This document shows, one piece after another, positions 1 through 13,678 of a stretch of DNA of 64,000 nucleotides. Numbering within the stretch: position 1 is the stretch's first letter; each line of letters begins with the position of its first letter. Both the position numbers and the translations under genes were made by a program. The notes beneath the pieces were generated by a model, which was given only the letters and a program-made list of their open reading frames with translations, made no database searches and had not been told where the DNA came from. The stretch is from assembly GCA_029861955.1 (NCBI GenBank), contig JAOTYK010000013.1, forward strand, positions 1 to 64,000, in the 5' to 3' direction. This DNA is from Acidobacteriota bacterium. GTDB taxonomy: Bacteria > Acidobacteriota > Polarisedimenticolia > Polarisedimenticolales > Polarisedimenticolaceae.

Positions 1-2
1 AC

Positions 3-173
3 GTAAACGGCAGGGCGATGCTCTTTGCGATCTGGCGAAACTTCATCAAGCGCATGACAGAGCGAAGGCCCGAGCTGATCTCGCCGGCGATGCGGGTCGG
101 GCTGACGTCATCGCTCTGGACCTGGCAAGATTTCCTCGCCAAGCGGCTGTTTGCCGGAAGGATCTCGGGCTAG
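3..173 (+). CDS. C-terminal fragment resembling a transposase tail (cut by window edge)
   Basis: The frame is open from the window edge to the TAG at 171-173, giving 56 residues without a start. The piece contains NFIKR, then PAMRVGLTSSLWTW and DFLAKRLF. This resembles the end of DDE-type transposases, where a line such as 'NF.R.H..L...TPAM..G.T...W' is common. That resemblance is from memory and short, so the call is weak. It could equally be the end of an ordinary hypothetical protein. No terminal inverted repeat is visible in the 155 bases that follow. Confidence 0.4.
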   Translation, partial: VNGRAMLFAIWRNFIKRMTERRPELISPAMRVGLTSSLWTWQDFLAKRLFAGRISG

Positions 174-328
174 CCGCTTTCGGCGACGAGCTCGGCGCAG
201 ATCTGGCACGACGGTGTCCGCGAGAGTCGACACTCGAGCCCATCGACATCCAGATCCCGAAACAAGACTGCGACACGCGTCGCGTAGTCTCGTGACTACA
301 ACATTCTTCGGGTCACGTTGTGCTGAGG

Positions 329-1150
329 TTACTGCAGGTCCCGCTCTTCCAGGTCGTCCTCATCCAGTCCCAGGTAGTGACCCAGTTCGTGGTACAGCGT
401 GCGTGCAATCTCCTCGCCCAGTTGCGCCCGTTCCGTGAAGCAACGTTCGAGGTTGCGCTTGAAGATCAGGATTCGTGCGGGGGCGTGACCGGGGCCCATC
501 GACGAGTTGCTTTCCGATCGAGGGACACCGACGAACAGACCCAGTAGTTCCGGGTCCAGCGTGCCGTCGTCCGCTTGCAGGGCCTCGTCGTCGGGGAGCG
601 GTTCGACGCTGACCACGACCTCGTCCAGCGCGCCACGCACCGACTCCGGCAACGCCGTCATCGCTAACTCCAGTATCGTCTCGAACTCGGCCGCTTCCAG
701 ACGGACGGGCAGCGGATAGCCCTGAGGATCCAGACGGTGAGCCTCGGCGAAGGCGTCGTCGGCCGCGTTCAGATCGCCGCCTCGCTCCAGCAACAGTCCC
801 GACACCATGTGTCCGTCGGGATTGTGCCCGTCCTGTTCCAGGACTTGAATACACTGAGTTTGCGACTCTTCGAAGCGACACGACGCAAACAACGCGTGGG
901 CCAGGTTGGCCCGAAACTCCGTGTCTTCCTCGTCCAGTTCGACGGCCCGCCGGAGATGCTCGACGGCCTCGGCCGCCGCACCCAGTTCAATATGGGCGAT
1001 ACCGGCGAGGAACCGCAGAACCGGATCGTCGGCACCGGCACCGGACAACGCGATTTCCGCCAGTCGGATGGCGGCCTCGGGTTGCTCACGATCCAGTGCT
1101 TCGTAGATCGCCGTGACCACCTGTAAATCCGGGTCGGGTGTTTGTTCCAT
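329..1150 (-). CDS. TPR-repeat protein with C-terminal zincin-like metallopeptidase domain
   Basis: A 273-residue protein. Residues about 10-140 are Ala/Leu/Glu-rich paired helices typical of tetratricopeptide repeats. The last 20 residues hold [13 protein letters not shown], an HExxH zinc site followed by an acidic stretch, as in the small Zincin_1 (PF06262) metallopeptidases. Those are usually about 110-130 residues, so this is that domain with a TPR module added in front. No signal peptide is seen, so it is probably cytoplasmic; the substrate is unknown. It is divergent from typA. A TAGAAT box lies six bases before the ATG with no Shine-Dalgarno, so the mRNA may be leaderless. Confidence 0.75.
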   Translation of the reverse strand: MEQTPDPDLQVVTAIYEALDREQPEAAIRLAEIALSGAGADDPVLRFLAGIAHIELGAAAEAVEHLRRAVELDEEDTEFRANLAHALFASCRFEESQTQCIQVLEQDGHNPDGHMVSGLLLERGGDLNAADDAFAEAHRLDPQGYPLPVRLEAAEFETILELAMTALPESVRGALDEVVVSVEPLPDDEALQADDGTLDPELLGLFVGVPRSESNSSMGPGHAPARILIFKRNLERCFTERAQLGEEIARTLYHELGHYLGLDEDDLEERDLQ

Positions 1151-1156
1151 TCCGGC

Positions 1157-1162
1157 ATTCTA
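1157..1162 (-). promoter_or_regulatory. -10-like box exactly 6 nt before the start of the TPR-metallopeptidase
   Basis: On the minus strand TAGAAT is followed by GCCGGA and then the ATG at 1150. This leaves no room for an untranslated leader if it is the -10 element. The same spacing occurs before secA, the RlmD-like gene and the gene at 38107. Confidence 0.4.
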
Positions 1163-1239
1163 TAGCCGGAGGTGGTATCGTCGCCCCTCTCGCCACCGGG
1201 AGCCGTAGCTTCCGGTTTTTCTGTCCAGAGGATCCACCC

Positions 1240-3054
1240 ATGAGCCAGGAACGACGCCAGGATATCCGTAACCTTGCGATCATCGCCCACGTCGATCACG
1301 GGAAGACGACACTTGTCGACGCGATGCTCTGGCAGAGCGGCATCTTCCGCGAGAATCAAGAAGTCGCCGAACGCGTGATGGACTCCGGCGACCTGGAACG
1401 GGAGAAGGGCATCACGATCATGGCCAAGAACACGGCCATCGTCTATCGCGAGACCAAGATCAACATCGTCGACACACCGGGGCATGCCGACTTCGGTGGT
1501 GAGGTCGAGCGAACCCTGAAGATGGTCGACGGTGTCATGCTTCTCGTGGATGCCAGCGAGGGACCACTTCCGCAGACACGCTTCGTGCTGCGCAAGGCGT
1601 TCGAGGCCGGCCTGACGCCGATCGTCGTCATCAACAAGATCGATCGCAAGGATGCGCGCTCCGATGAGGTCTTGAACGAGGTCTACGACCTGTTCATCGA
1701 TCTCGACGCCACGGAAGAGCAGCTGGAGTTCCCGGTGCTCTACACCGACGCGCGGAAGGGGATCTGTCGCGTCACGGCCGACGGCGAGGACCAGACGCTG
1801 GTACCGCTGCTGGAGCAGATTCTCAAGACGACTCCGCCACCGATCTACGACCCCGAGGAGGTGACCCAGTTCCTCCTCACCATGCTGGACTACGACGACT
1901 ACCTGGGTCGGCTGGCACTTGGCCGCCTATTCAACGGCAAACTCCGCAAGGGGATGCAGGTCGCGCACTGTCGCGTCGACGGGACGATCGAGACCCGTCG
2001 TCTGACCAGTCTGTTCGGCTTCGACGGGCTGCGTCGGGTCGAGATCGAGGAGGCCGGCCCCGGTGACCTGGTGCAGGTCGCCGGTCTCGAGGGTGCCAAC
2101 ATCGGCGAGACCCTCTCGGACCCCGACAACCCCAAGCCGCTGCCGCCGATCAAGGTCGAGGAGCCGACCCTGGCGATGGTGCTGGCCGTCAACGATTCGC
2201 CCACGGCCGGTCTGGAAGGCAAACATGTCACCAGCCGCAAACTCCGCGAACGCCTGTTCAAGGAGATCCTGATCAACGTCTCGATCCGTGTCGAGGAGAC
2301 CGACTCTCCCGATGCGTTCCGGCTCTCCGGTCGTGGAGAGCTGCAACTTGCGATCCTCGTCGAGATGATGCGTCGCGAGGGCTACGAGTTGACCGTCGGC
2401 AAGCCCGAGATCCTCACCCATGAGGAAGACGGCAAGACGATGGAGCCGATGGAGTTGATGGTCGTCGACTGCCCGGAAGAGCACATCGGTGTGGTCACCG
2501 AGAAGCTCGGTACCCGCAAGGGGCGCATGACCAAGATGGTCAATCACGGCAGCGGTCGTGTGCGGATGGAGTTTCGGGTTCCGGCCCGCGGCCTGCTGGG
2601 CTTCCGCACGGAGTTCCTCAGCGATACCAAGGGCTCGGGCATCATGAATCACATCTTCGACGGCTACGACGTCTGGCAGGGCAACATCCCGCATCGCATG
2701 ACCGGCGCCCTCGTCGCCGACCGTCCCGGTCGAGTGACGGCCTATGCGGTCGAGCATCTCCAGTCTCGCGGCACGATCTTCGTGGCGCCCGGTGACTCGG
2801 TCTACGAAGGGATGATCGTCGGTGAGAACTCGCGACCGGATGACCTGGACGTCAACATCATCAAGGAAAAGAAGCTGACCAACATGCGGGCGTCCTCGTC
2901 CGACGCGACGATGCGACTGATCCCGCCGAAGACCATGAGTCTCGAGCAGACGCTCGAGTTCATCAAGGACGACGAGCTGGTGGAGGTCACTCCCAAGGCG
3001 TTCCGGCTGCGCAAGAAGATCCTCCGGGCCAACGCACGGCAGCGTAAGTCGTGA
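1240..3054 (+). CDS. typA: Translational GTPase TypA/BipA
   Basis: A 604-residue ribosome-associated GTPase of the EF-G superfamily, implicated in ribosome assembly and stress adaptation. The G1 motif HVDHGKTT is near residue 16, DTPGHADF near 77 and NKIDR near 131. The EF-G-like domains and the TypA-specific C-terminal domain follow. The length matches the family (about 600-615). The frame is open upstream to 1138, but homologues begin about 10 residues before the G1 region, which supports the ATG at 1240 (MSQERRQD). A short AGAGG precedes it. Its TGA overlaps the GTG of the next gene (GTGA), suggesting translational coupling. Confidence 0.95.
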   Translation: MSQERRQDIRNLAIIAHVDHGKTTLVDAMLWQSGIFRENQEVAERVMDSGDLEREKGITIMAKNTAIVYRETKINIVDTPGHADFGGEVERTLKMVDGVMLLVDASEGPLPQTRFVLRKAFEAGLTPIVVINKIDRKDARSDEVLNEVYDLFIDLDATEEQLEFPVLYTDARKGICRVTADGEDQTLVPLLEQILKTTPPPIYDPEEVTQFLLTMLDYDDYLGRLALGRLFNGKLRKGMQVAHCRVDGTIETRRLTSLFGFDGLRRVEIEEAGPGDLVQVAGLEGANIGETLSDPDNPKPLPPIKVEEPTLAMVLAVNDSPTAGLEGKHVTSRKLRERLFKEILINVSIRVEETDSPDAFRLSGRGELQLAILVEMMRREGYELTVGKPEILTHEEDGKTMEPMELMVVDCPEEHIGVVTEKLGTRKGRMTKMVNHGSGRVRMEFRVPARGLLGFRTEFLSDTKGSGIMNHIFDGYDVWQGNIPHRMTGALVADRPGRVTAYAVEHLQSRGTIFVAPGDSVYEGMIVGENSRPDDLDVNIIKEKKLTNMRASSSDATMRLIPPKTMSLEQTLEFIKDDELVEVTPKAFRLRKKILRANARQRKS

Positions 3055-3719
3055 GCGGGTCGCTCGAGGTCCTCTGTCACACCGTCGGGCCGTTCGTGGA
3101 GAACTGTTACCTGATGGTCGGGCCGTCGGGGAAGAAGGCGGCCATCGTCGATCCCGGCGTGGAGACAGAGTTCCTGGCCGACGAACTGGATCGACGTGGG
3201 TTGGAGCTGGAGTGGATCATCAACACCCACGCCCACCTCGACCACGTCGCCTGCAATCACTTCTTCAAGGAGCGCACGAACGCGCCGATCATTCTGCATC
3301 GGGACGATCTGCCACTCCTCAAGGAGCTGCCGCGTCAGGGCGAGATGTTCGGGATTCAGGTGAAACCCTCTCCGGCCCCCGACGCCTGGTTCGAGGAGGG
3401 GCAGCCGTTCGTCTTCGACGGGCTGAACTTCGACGTCCTCCACACCCCCGGCCACAGCCCCGGCGGGGTCTGCCTGCGGCACGGGGAGGTCATGTGGGTG
3501 GGGGATACCCTTTTTCAGGGCTCCATCGGGCGGACCGATCTCTTCGGGGGCTCCCTCGAGGAACTGACCCAATCGATTCGCGGTAAACTGTTTTCGCTGC
3601 CGGGAGCCACTCGCTGTTTTCCCGGCCATGGACCGGCAACGACGCTTGACGCCGAACAACGGACCAATCCGTTCGTCGGTGACGCGGCGATCGCGGCCGG
3701 CGGACAGGACATCTCATGA
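3051..3719 (+). CDS. MBL-fold metallo-hydrolase (glyoxalase II-like)
   Basis: A 222-residue metallo-beta-lactamase-fold hydrolase. The metal motif THAHLDH is near residue 59, followed by [20 protein letters not shown] and PGHGP, the usual ordered metal ligands of the glyoxalase II-like branch. Members hydrolyse thioesters such as hydroxyacylglutathione or act on related small molecules; the real substrate cannot be read from sequence. It starts at a GTG inside the typA stop and its own stop overlaps the rny start, so it sits in a tight operon with both. Confidence 0.88.
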   Translation: MSGSLEVLCHTVGPFVENCYLMVGPSGKKAAIVDPGVETEFLADELDRRGLELEWIINTHAHLDHVACNHFFKERTNAPIILHRDDLPLLKELPRQGEMFGIQVKPSPAPDAWFEEGQPFVFDGLNFDVLHTPGHSPGGVCLRHGEVMWVGDTLFQGSIGRTDLFGGSLEELTQSIRGKLFSLPGATRCFPGHGPATTLDAEQRTNPFVGDAAIAAGGQDIS

Positions 3720-5284
3720 GCGAAAGCCTCAGCCTCATCATTACCGGTCTGGCAGCCGCCTTCATCGGCGGGTTCTTCGGCTGGCTTCTGAACAATCGCT
3801 TCGGCGTGCGTTCGCTGGCCGCCACCAAGATGCGCACCGACGAACAGCTCCGCAGCGCGCGACGAGCGTCGGAGAAGCTGCGACGCCGGGTCGAGCTCGA
3901 AGCGAAGGAATCGATCCTGGGTCAGAAGGAGAAGTTCGATCGCGACCTGCGGTCGCGTAAGGGACAGCTCGCGAAGCGCGAACGGGATATCAGCGCCGCG
4001 CAGCAAGGGCTTCAGGATACCGAGGGCCAGCTGAAGCGTGAGGAAGAGAAGCTGACACAACGGCAGGCGGCGATGAACGATCTCGAGGCCGCCGCCCAGG
4101 GCAAACTCGAAGAGGCGGAGCGCACCTTCGACGAGCAGACCGACAAGCTGGCATCGGTGTCGGGGATGACCCGCGAAGAAGCCCGCCGACAGCTGCTGGC
4201 CAACCTGAAGGTCCAGGCCCGCCTCGACGCCGTCACGATGGTCAAGGAGATCCGTGACGAGGCCCGCAAGGGGGCCGATGCCGAGGCGCAGCGGATCCTG
4301 GCGATGGCCGTCGAACGGGCGGCTTCGGATTTCAGCTCGGAGCGGACCATCAGCATGTTCGACCTCCCCGAGGGCAGCGACCTCAAGGGCCGCATCATCG
4401 GACAGGAAGGCAAGAACATCCGCGCGTTCGAGGCGGCCACCGGGATCCAGCTGTTGATCGACGAGGAGGCCAACAAGATCACGCTGTCGGGATACAACCC
4501 GGTCAAGCGCGAGATCGCCCGTCGCGTCCTGACGACTCTGGTCAAGGACGGGCATATCCATCCGAAGCGAATCGACGACCTGACGAAGCGCAACACGCGA
4601 CGACTCGACGACGAGATGCGCAAGGCCGGGCAGGAGACCGTCAAGGAGTTGAAACTCAAGAAGGTCCACCCCGAGATCGTCAAGCTGCTGGGTCGCCTGC
4701 GCTACCGAACCTCTTACGGGCAGAACGTCCTCAACCACTCGAAGGAGGTCGCCTACCTCACCGGTATGTTGGCGGCGGAGTTGCGTCTCGACGAGCGCGA
4801 GGCTCGACGGGCTGGACTGTTACACGACATCGGTAAGGCGATCGACTACGAGCGCGAGGGGACTCATCCGGAGATCGGTGCCGAGGTGGCAACCCAGTGC
4901 GGCGAGTCCGACGCCGTTGTCAACGCGATCGCGTCCCATCATGAAGATTGTGAGATGACGACACCGATCTCGGTGCTGGTGTCGGCGGCCGATTCGCTCT
5001 CCGGCGCAAGACCCGGCGCGCGACGCAAGACCGTCGCGGAGTACATCAAGCGGATCGAGAAGCTCGAAGAACTGGCCAACGACATGAAGGGTGTCGATCA
5101 GTCGTACGCGATTCAGGCGGGTCGAGAGATCCGTGTCATCGCGAAGTCCCGTCAAACCGACGATGCCCAGGTCGAGATGATCGCCTCCGATCTGGCCGGC
5201 AAGATTCAGTCGGAGATGGACTATCCCGGGAAGGTCAAGGTGACGGTCATCCGCGAGCTGCGGGCCGTCGAGCACGCTCGTTGA
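3716..5284 (+). CDS. rny: Ribonuclease Y
   Basis: A 522-residue membrane-anchored endoribonuclease that initiates mRNA decay. There is one N-terminal membrane helix (about residues 5-25). A long charged coiled coil runs to about residue 200. A KH RNA-binding domain with GRIIGQEGKNIRAFE follows at about 225. The HD nuclease domain has LLHDIGKAID near residue 369. Length and domain order match RNase Y. The ATG overlaps the stop of the MBL gene, and the stop overlaps the TTG start of the membrane protein downstream. Confidence 0.96.
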   Translation: MSESLSLIITGLAAAFIGGFFGWLLNNRFGVRSLAATKMRTDEQLRSARRASEKLRRRVELEAKESILGQKEKFDRDLRSRKGQLAKRERDISAAQQGLQDTEGQLKREEEKLTQRQAAMNDLEAAAQGKLEEAERTFDEQTDKLASVSGMTREEARRQLLANLKVQARLDAVTMVKEIRDEARKGADAEAQRILAMAVERAASDFSSERTISMFDLPEGSDLKGRIIGQEGKNIRAFEAATGIQLLIDEEANKITLSGYNPVKREIARRVLTTLVKDGHIHPKRIDDLTKRNTRRLDDEMRKAGQETVKELKLKKVHPEIVKLLGRLRYRTSYGQNVLNHSKEVAYLTGMLAAELRLDEREARRAGLLHDIGKAIDYEREGTHPEIGAEVATQCGESDAVVNAIASHHEDCEMTTPISVLVSAADSLSGARPGARRKTVAEYIKRIEKLEELANDMKGVDQSYAIQAGREIRVIAKSRQTDDAQVEMIASDLAGKIQSEMDYPGKVKVTVIRELRAVEHAR

Positions 5285-6021
5285 CGGGCGGTTCCGGCGC
5301 GTTGCTGACGTCCTCCGTCGGTGCGGCCCTCCTGACCGGGATCTTCCATACGCTGATTCCCGACCACTGGTTACCCTTCGCCCTCATCGGCCGCGCGCGG
5401 GGTTGGTCGGGGTGGCGTACCGGTTGGGTCGCCGTCGCGTCCGGCATCCTGCACGTGATGCTGTCGATCGTCCTGGCCCTCTTGGCTCTTGGCGCCGGTC
5501 GTTCGACGGCCTCCTTCTGGGGCGAGACCCTCGAACAGGCAGGCCCGTATCTGTTGATCGTCTTCGGCCTGCTGTACGCGCTCTGGTCCTGGCGCAAGGG
5601 CGGCCACTTCCACCCCGGTGGCGACTGGGTCCATGGGGCCGATGCCGGGCATCACTGTAGTGGAGACGAGGGACCGTCCCACCCGGAGCATCTGCATTAC
5701 CACGCCGATGAGGGTTGGATTCGAAACAAATCCAGTCTCGGGGCGTGGGCCCTGGCGCTCCTGGTCGGTGCCAACCCGTGTGTGCTCTTGATGCCGATCG
5801 TCGTCGCTGCAGACGGTAACGGACGGGTCGCGATGACCGCCGTGCTGCTCTCCTACGCGATCCCGACCATCTTGTTGATGGGTGGGTTGTCGGCGTTTGC
5901 CGTCGCTCGGTTGCGTGCAATCAAGCTTCCCGCCGGCGTGCGATTCATGGAGCCGGTTAGCGGGCTCCTCGTCGCGGTTGTAGGAGTCGTTGTCCTGCTG
6001 ATCCATCGGTTAGCGGGGTGA
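5281..6021 (+). CDS. UreH/TauE-like six-helix membrane protein with histidine-rich loop
   Basis: A 246-residue integral membrane protein with about six hydrophobic segments. The N-terminal HTLIPDHWLPF and mid-protein GANPCVLLMP resemble urease accessory UreH, NicO and sulfite-exporter TauE-type transporters, where similar motifs line a metal or ion path. Between the two halves (about residues 108-145) is a loop with many His residues (HFHPGGDWVHG, HPEHLHYHADEG), which could bind nickel, cobalt, zinc or copper. No urease genes are nearby, so the cargo is unknown. The TTG start overlaps the rny stop (TTGA). Confidence 0.7.
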   Translation: MTGGSGALLTSSVGAALLTGIFHTLIPDHWLPFALIGRARGWSGWRTGWVAVASGILHVMLSIVLALLALGAGRSTASFWGETLEQAGPYLLIVFGLLYALWSWRKGGHFHPGGDWVHGADAGHHCSGDEGPSHPEHLHYHADEGWIRNKSSLGAWALALLVGANPCVLLMPIVVAADGNGRVAMTAVLLSYAIPTILLMGGLSAFAVARLRAIKLPAGVRFMEPVSGLLVAVVGVVVLLIHRLAG

Positions 6022-6524
6022 ATCTACGGAACGCCACTGTCGCCGACGCGGCGGCGTGTCTCGCGACCTACGGGCCGATCGTTCGCGACACTGCGATCTC
6101 TTTCGAACTCGAGGTCCCGGATAGGAAAACGTTCACCGAGCGGATCGCGGTGGCGTTGGATCGTTACGCCTGGCTCGTGGCCGAAGACGACGACGGCCTG
6201 CTGGGTTACGCGTACGCCACCGCCCACCGAGATCGCGAGGCGTATCGGTATGCCGTCGAGACCTCGGTCTACGTAGGGGAAGCTCGCCGACGGGGTGGAG
6301 TGGGAAAAGCGCTTTACCATCGATTGTTCGAGGTGATCGCCGACCGCGGTTTCTACAACGCGTACGCCGGTGTAACCGTTCCCAATCCCGCCAGTCTCGC
6401 GTTTCACAAGGCGTGTGGGTTCGTGGAGATCGGGGTCTTTCCCGCCGTCGGCTTCAAGCTCGGCGCGTGGCAGGATGTATCCTGGTGGCATCGCAATCTG
6501 AGAACCGGAACACCGGAGGACTGA
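6018..6524 (+). CDS. GNAT N-acetyltransferase, phosphinothricin acetyltransferase-like
   Basis: A 168-residue acetyl-CoA-dependent N-acetyltransferase. The acetyl-CoA loop is RRRGGVGKAL (about residues 92-101). The opening RNATVADAAACLATYGPIV and the tail AVGFKLGAWQDVSWW are characteristic of the Pat/Bar/MnaT branch, which acetylates phosphinothricin, methionine sulfone or similar amino-acid analogues. The GTG start overlaps the stop of the membrane protein (GTGA), so it is likely co-transcribed; no functional link to its neighbours is obvious. Confidence 0.88.
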   Translation: MNLRNATVADAAACLATYGPIVRDTAISFELEVPDRKTFTERIAVALDRYAWLVAEDDDGLLGYAYATAHRDREAYRYAVETSVYVGEARRRGGVGKALYHRLFEVIADRGFYNAYAGVTVPNPASLAFHKACGFVEIGVFPAVGFKLGAWQDVSWWHRNLRTGTPED

Positions 6525-6528
6525 CGCC

Positions 6529-6840
6529 ATGACCTGCATCCACAGCGCGCCCAACGGTTTCGAGGTCCACAACCTGAAGAACGTTCTGGAGGCCAGCGGC
6601 ATCCGCTGCGAAGTTCGTGGCGAGTTTCGCAAGTCCGGCGCCGGTGAGTTGCCTCTCAACGAGTGCTGGGTTGAGTTGTGGCTACTGGATGACGCGCGGA
6701 TGGACGAGGCCAAGAAACTGTTGGTCGATTTACAGCGGACGGATCGGGCGGACTGGACCTGTAAGGGCTGCGGCGAGTCGGTGGAGGGGCAGTTCAGCCG
6801 CTGCTGGAACTGCGGCCATACTGCGGACGACGAGTCCTGA
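6529..6840 (+). CDS. DUF2007 domain protein with C-terminal zinc ribbon
   Basis: A 103-residue protein. Residues 1-65 read as the DUF2007 'putative signal-transducing protein' domain: a short alpha-beta fold with SAPNGFEVHNLKNVLEASGI and a W-rich strand. The tail holds CKGCGE and CWNCGH, two CxxC pairs forming a zinc ribbon. It sits four bases after the GNAT gene at the end of the operon. The function of the family is not established. Confidence 0.75.
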   Translation: MTCIHSAPNGFEVHNLKNVLEASGIRCEVRGEFRKSGAGELPLNECWVELWLLDDARMDEAKKLLVDLQRTDRADWTCKGCGESVEGQFSRCWNCGHTADDES

Positions 6841-6844
6841 GGTC

Positions 6845-6853
6845 TGCTAAAGT
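6845..6853 (+). promoter_or_regulatory. Extended -10 promoter element before the acyl-CoA dehydrogenase
   Basis: TGCTAAAGT gives an extended TGn motif plus TAAAGT, about 27 bases before the ATG at 6881. An AGAGG Shine-Dalgarno lies between. No good -35 was seen, as is usual for extended -10 promoters. Confidence 0.45.
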
Positions 6854-6880
6854 GACTCTCCGAATTACCAAGAGGATGCG

Positions 6881-8059
6881 ATGAGTCAAGACCTTCTCAC
6901 CAAGGAAAATATCGAGTATCAGCAACGAGCCCGGGAGGTCGCCGACAAGGCGATGCGTCCGGTGGCGGCCAAGTATGACGTCGCCCAGGAGTATCCGTGG
7001 GAGGTTCAGCGCGCCATCCGCGAGGCCGGACTCTCCGGTGTCTGGATTCCCAAGGAGTACGGCGGCGAGGACGGCGGCGTCCTGAACCTGTGCCTCGTGG
7101 TGGAGGAGTTCTCCCGTGCCTGTGGTGGCATGGGTGTGGGATACGCCGTCAATGCGCTCGGCACATTTCCGCTGATCGTCGGTGGCACCGAGGAACAGAG
7201 ACAGCGCTGGCTCCCCGACGTGGCGTCGGGTGAGAAGCTCGTGGCGTTCGGCCTCTCGGAGAAGGACGCCGGGTCCGATGCCGGTGGGATGACGACTCGG
7301 GCGGAGTTGGACGGAGATCACTATGTCCTCAACGGTGAGAAGAAGTGGAACACCGGTGGGGCCGTGGCCTCGCTCAACACGATCTTCTGCGTGACGACTC
7401 CCGATCGTGGAGCCCGTGGCGTGTCGGCCATCGTCGTCGACAAGGACACGCCGGGTTATCGCGTGGGCAAGCACGAAGACAAGATGGGGATCCGCTGTGT
7501 ACCGGTCGTCGAGATCCATCTCGAGGATTGCCGGGTGCCCGCGGCCAACCTGTTGGGTGGGCTCGAGGGGCGTGGCTTCAAGCACGCGATGATGACCCTG
7601 GACCTGGCCCGACCCGGGGTGGCGGCTCAGGCTGTCGGTCTGGCACAGGGCGCACTGGACCTGGCCATCCAGTACACCGGCAAGCGTAAGCAGTTCGGTC
7701 AGTCCATCAGTTCGTTCCAGGGGATCCAGTGGATGCTTGCCGACATGGCAACCCAGATCGAGGCGGCTCGCCAGCTGGTCCATGCGGCGGCCCGTGGTGC
7801 CGACGCAGGCTCCAAGCACAACTCCAAGCGAGCCGCGATGTGCAAGCTGTTCGCCACCGACATGGCGATGAAGGTCACCACCGACGCCGTGCAACTGTTC
7901 GGTGGCTACGGCTATATCAAGGACTACCCCATCGAGAAGTACATGCGGGACGCCAAGATCACGCAGATCTACGAGGGCACCAACCAGATCCAGCGGCTGG
8001 TGATCGCCCGGGCCCTGCTCCGTGAGGCGGCCTCGGCCGCCGAGGGCGAGGAGGGGTAG
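6881..8059 (+). CDS. Acyl-CoA dehydrogenase
   Basis: A 392-residue flavoprotein that oxidises acyl-CoA to 2-enoyl-CoA. Features include GLSEKDAGSDAGG in the FAD/substrate region and KKWNTGG in the middle beta domain. The C-terminal helical domain has RKQFGQSISSFQ and GGYGYIKDYPIEKYMRD, and the expected catalytic Glu is in IYEGTNQIQ near residue 363. These make it a typical short- or medium-chain family member; exact chain-length preference cannot be read. It stands alone with its own promoter-like element and is followed by 258 bases of structured non-coding sequence. Confidence 0.93.
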   Translation: MSQDLLTKENIEYQQRAREVADKAMRPVAAKYDVAQEYPWEVQRAIREAGLSGVWIPKEYGGEDGGVLNLCLVVEEFSRACGGMGVGYAVNALGTFPLIVGGTEEQRQRWLPDVASGEKLVAFGLSEKDAGSDAGGMTTRAELDGDHYVLNGEKKWNTGGAVASLNTIFCVTTPDRGARGVSAIVVDKDTPGYRVGKHEDKMGIRCVPVVEIHLEDCRVPAANLLGGLEGRGFKHAMMTLDLARPGVAAQAVGLAQGALDLAIQYTGKRKQFGQSISSFQGIQWMLADMATQIEAARQLVHAAARGADAGSKHNSKRAAMCKLFATDMAMKVTTDAVQLFGGYGYIKDYPIEKYMRDAKITQIYEGTNQIQRLVIARALLREAASAAEGEEG

Positions 8060-8088
8060 CCCCCGCGGTGCCAATTCGGCGGTCCGAC

Positions 8089-8258
8089 TGTCACCCCGCG
8101 TCAGCCTGACGTCCAATGGGTGACACCCTCGGGCCTCGGCCGACCCCACGAACGGGTTTTCAAGGAGGTTTTCCCAAATTTCGATTCTCTCGCAGGCTTG
8201 GCATTGCAGTTGCAATGTAGGGGCGGCATAGGACATGACCTCCTCCTGGTCAGAACCT
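8089..8258 (+). other. Hairpin-rich non-coding stretch (long 3' UTR, small RNA or leader)
   Basis: No gene is supported here. Successive perfect stems are visible. TGTCACCC (8089-8096) pairs with GGGTGACA (8118-8125) around an inner CGTCA/TGACG. CATTGCA (8202-8208) pairs with TGCAATG (8211-8217). TGACC (8236-8240) pairs with GGTCA (8248-8252) around a TCCTCCT loop. An AAGGAGG at 8162-8168 could pair with that pyrimidine loop. The stretch ends in the terminator at 8259-8319. It may be the 3' UTR of the dehydrogenase, a separate small RNA, or an attenuating leader for the next gene. Confidence 0.45.
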
Positions 8259-8319
8259 TGGCCCTCTTCGAGCCTGATGGAAATGCCCCCCCGCAGGCTC
8301 GAAGGGGGCCATATTTTTT
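8259..8319 (+). terminator. Strong intrinsic terminator
   Basis: An 18-bp stem (8259-8276 with 8294-8311, one U-G wobble) with a 17-base loop is followed by TA and six T residues at 8314-8319. It would end transcription from the acyl-CoA dehydrogenase side. The last T residues overlap a possible TTG start of the next gene, so an attenuator role is also possible. Confidence 0.85.
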
Positions 8320-8932
8320 GTCCCAGCCACCTTCCAGCCTGAACGAGCAGTTCCTCGACGCCGCCGTCGAGTTGATGGGCCGGTCCGGACGTCGTGGCAC
8401 GGTCCGGGTCGAGGGTCGCAGCATGCGACCGATCCTGGACAGCGATGACGTGGTCGCCATCGATTTCGAGTCCCGCCCGCCCCGTTTCGGCGACCTTCTC
8501 CTCTTCCGGCAGCTCGACTACCTGGTCATCCATCGCGCCGTCGGCAACGCCCGCCGCCGACCCGACGCCCGCGGTCCGCGGTATCGGACCCGTGGCGACT
8601 CGGTCAGTCGGTTGGATCCCGTGGTCGTTCCAGAACGGATTGTCGGTCGTGCCGTGGCGATCTACGACGGTAAGGAGTGGTGGGATCTGGATCGTCTTGG
8701 CGCACGTCTCTACGCGTGGGAGATCGCGCTCCACGATCTGTTCTGGGCCGGCGCCGGAGCGATTGCACGGCGGGGGGATCGTGGCCTGAAGCGGATAGGG
8801 ATCCGAGCGTTGATCGAGCCGATGGTGGCGTGGGTCGATCGGACCTCCTTGCGTCTTGTTCATCCGCTCATATTTTGGCTGTCGCATCGCCGTGTGAAGG
8901 ATCGAGCCGACCTGGACGCGATGCTCGGCTAA
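8318..8932 (+). CDS. S24/S26-family peptidase, signal-peptidase-like (Ser/His type)
   Basis: About 204 residues if the TTG at 8318 is used; an ATG at 8375 would give 185. The catalytic-Ser motif [10 protein letters not shown] is followed by a DDVV strand, FGDLLLF and VIHRAVG. In bacterial signal peptidase I the second motif carries Lys. Here the position reads His-Arg, as in archaeal and ER-type signal peptidases and in many small S24/S26 proteins of peptide-modification loci. The second half ([20 protein letters not shown] onward) is not part of the peptidase core. The frame is open far upstream, but that part crosses the terminator. It precedes secA without other processing partners. Confidence 0.7.
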   Translation: MSQPPSSLNEQFLDAAVELMGRSGRRGTVRVEGRSMRPILDSDDVVAIDFESRPPRFGDLLLFRQLDYLVIHRAVGNARRRPDARGPRYRTRGDSVSRLDPVVVPERIVGRAVAIYDGKEWWDLDRLGARLYAWEIALHDLFWAGAGAIARRGDRGLKRIGIRALIEPMVAWVDRTSLRLVHPLIFWLSHRRVKDRADLDAMLG

Positions 8933-8943
8933 CGTGCGGCCGC

Positions 8944-8952
8944 TGCTATACT
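8944..8952 (+). promoter_or_regulatory. secA: Extended -10 element directly before secA
   Basis: TGCTATACT gives a near-consensus TATACT with the upstream TG. The hexamer ends at 8952, six bases (AACGGG) before the secA ATG at 8959. Transcription would start at or next to the ATG, giving a leaderless mRNA. Confidence 0.55.
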
Positions 8953-8958
8953 AACGGG

Positions 8959-11688
<2,730 letters not shown>

Positions 11689-11708
11689 CCGCCGGACGAC
11701 GATTCATC

Positions 11709-13674
<1,966 letters not shown>

Positions 13675-13678
<4 letters not shown>

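Noticed and set aside
8162-8168. AAGGAGG as a ribosome site for a small gene at about 8175
   Set aside because: No start codon lies at proper distance leading to a convincing frame; the motif is more likely part of the RNA structure.
6794-8887. A 697-codon minus-strand frame across the acyl-CoA dehydrogenase and the S26-like peptidase
   Set aside because: It is antisense to a clear acyl-CoA dehydrogenase and crosses a terminator; no recognisable domain.
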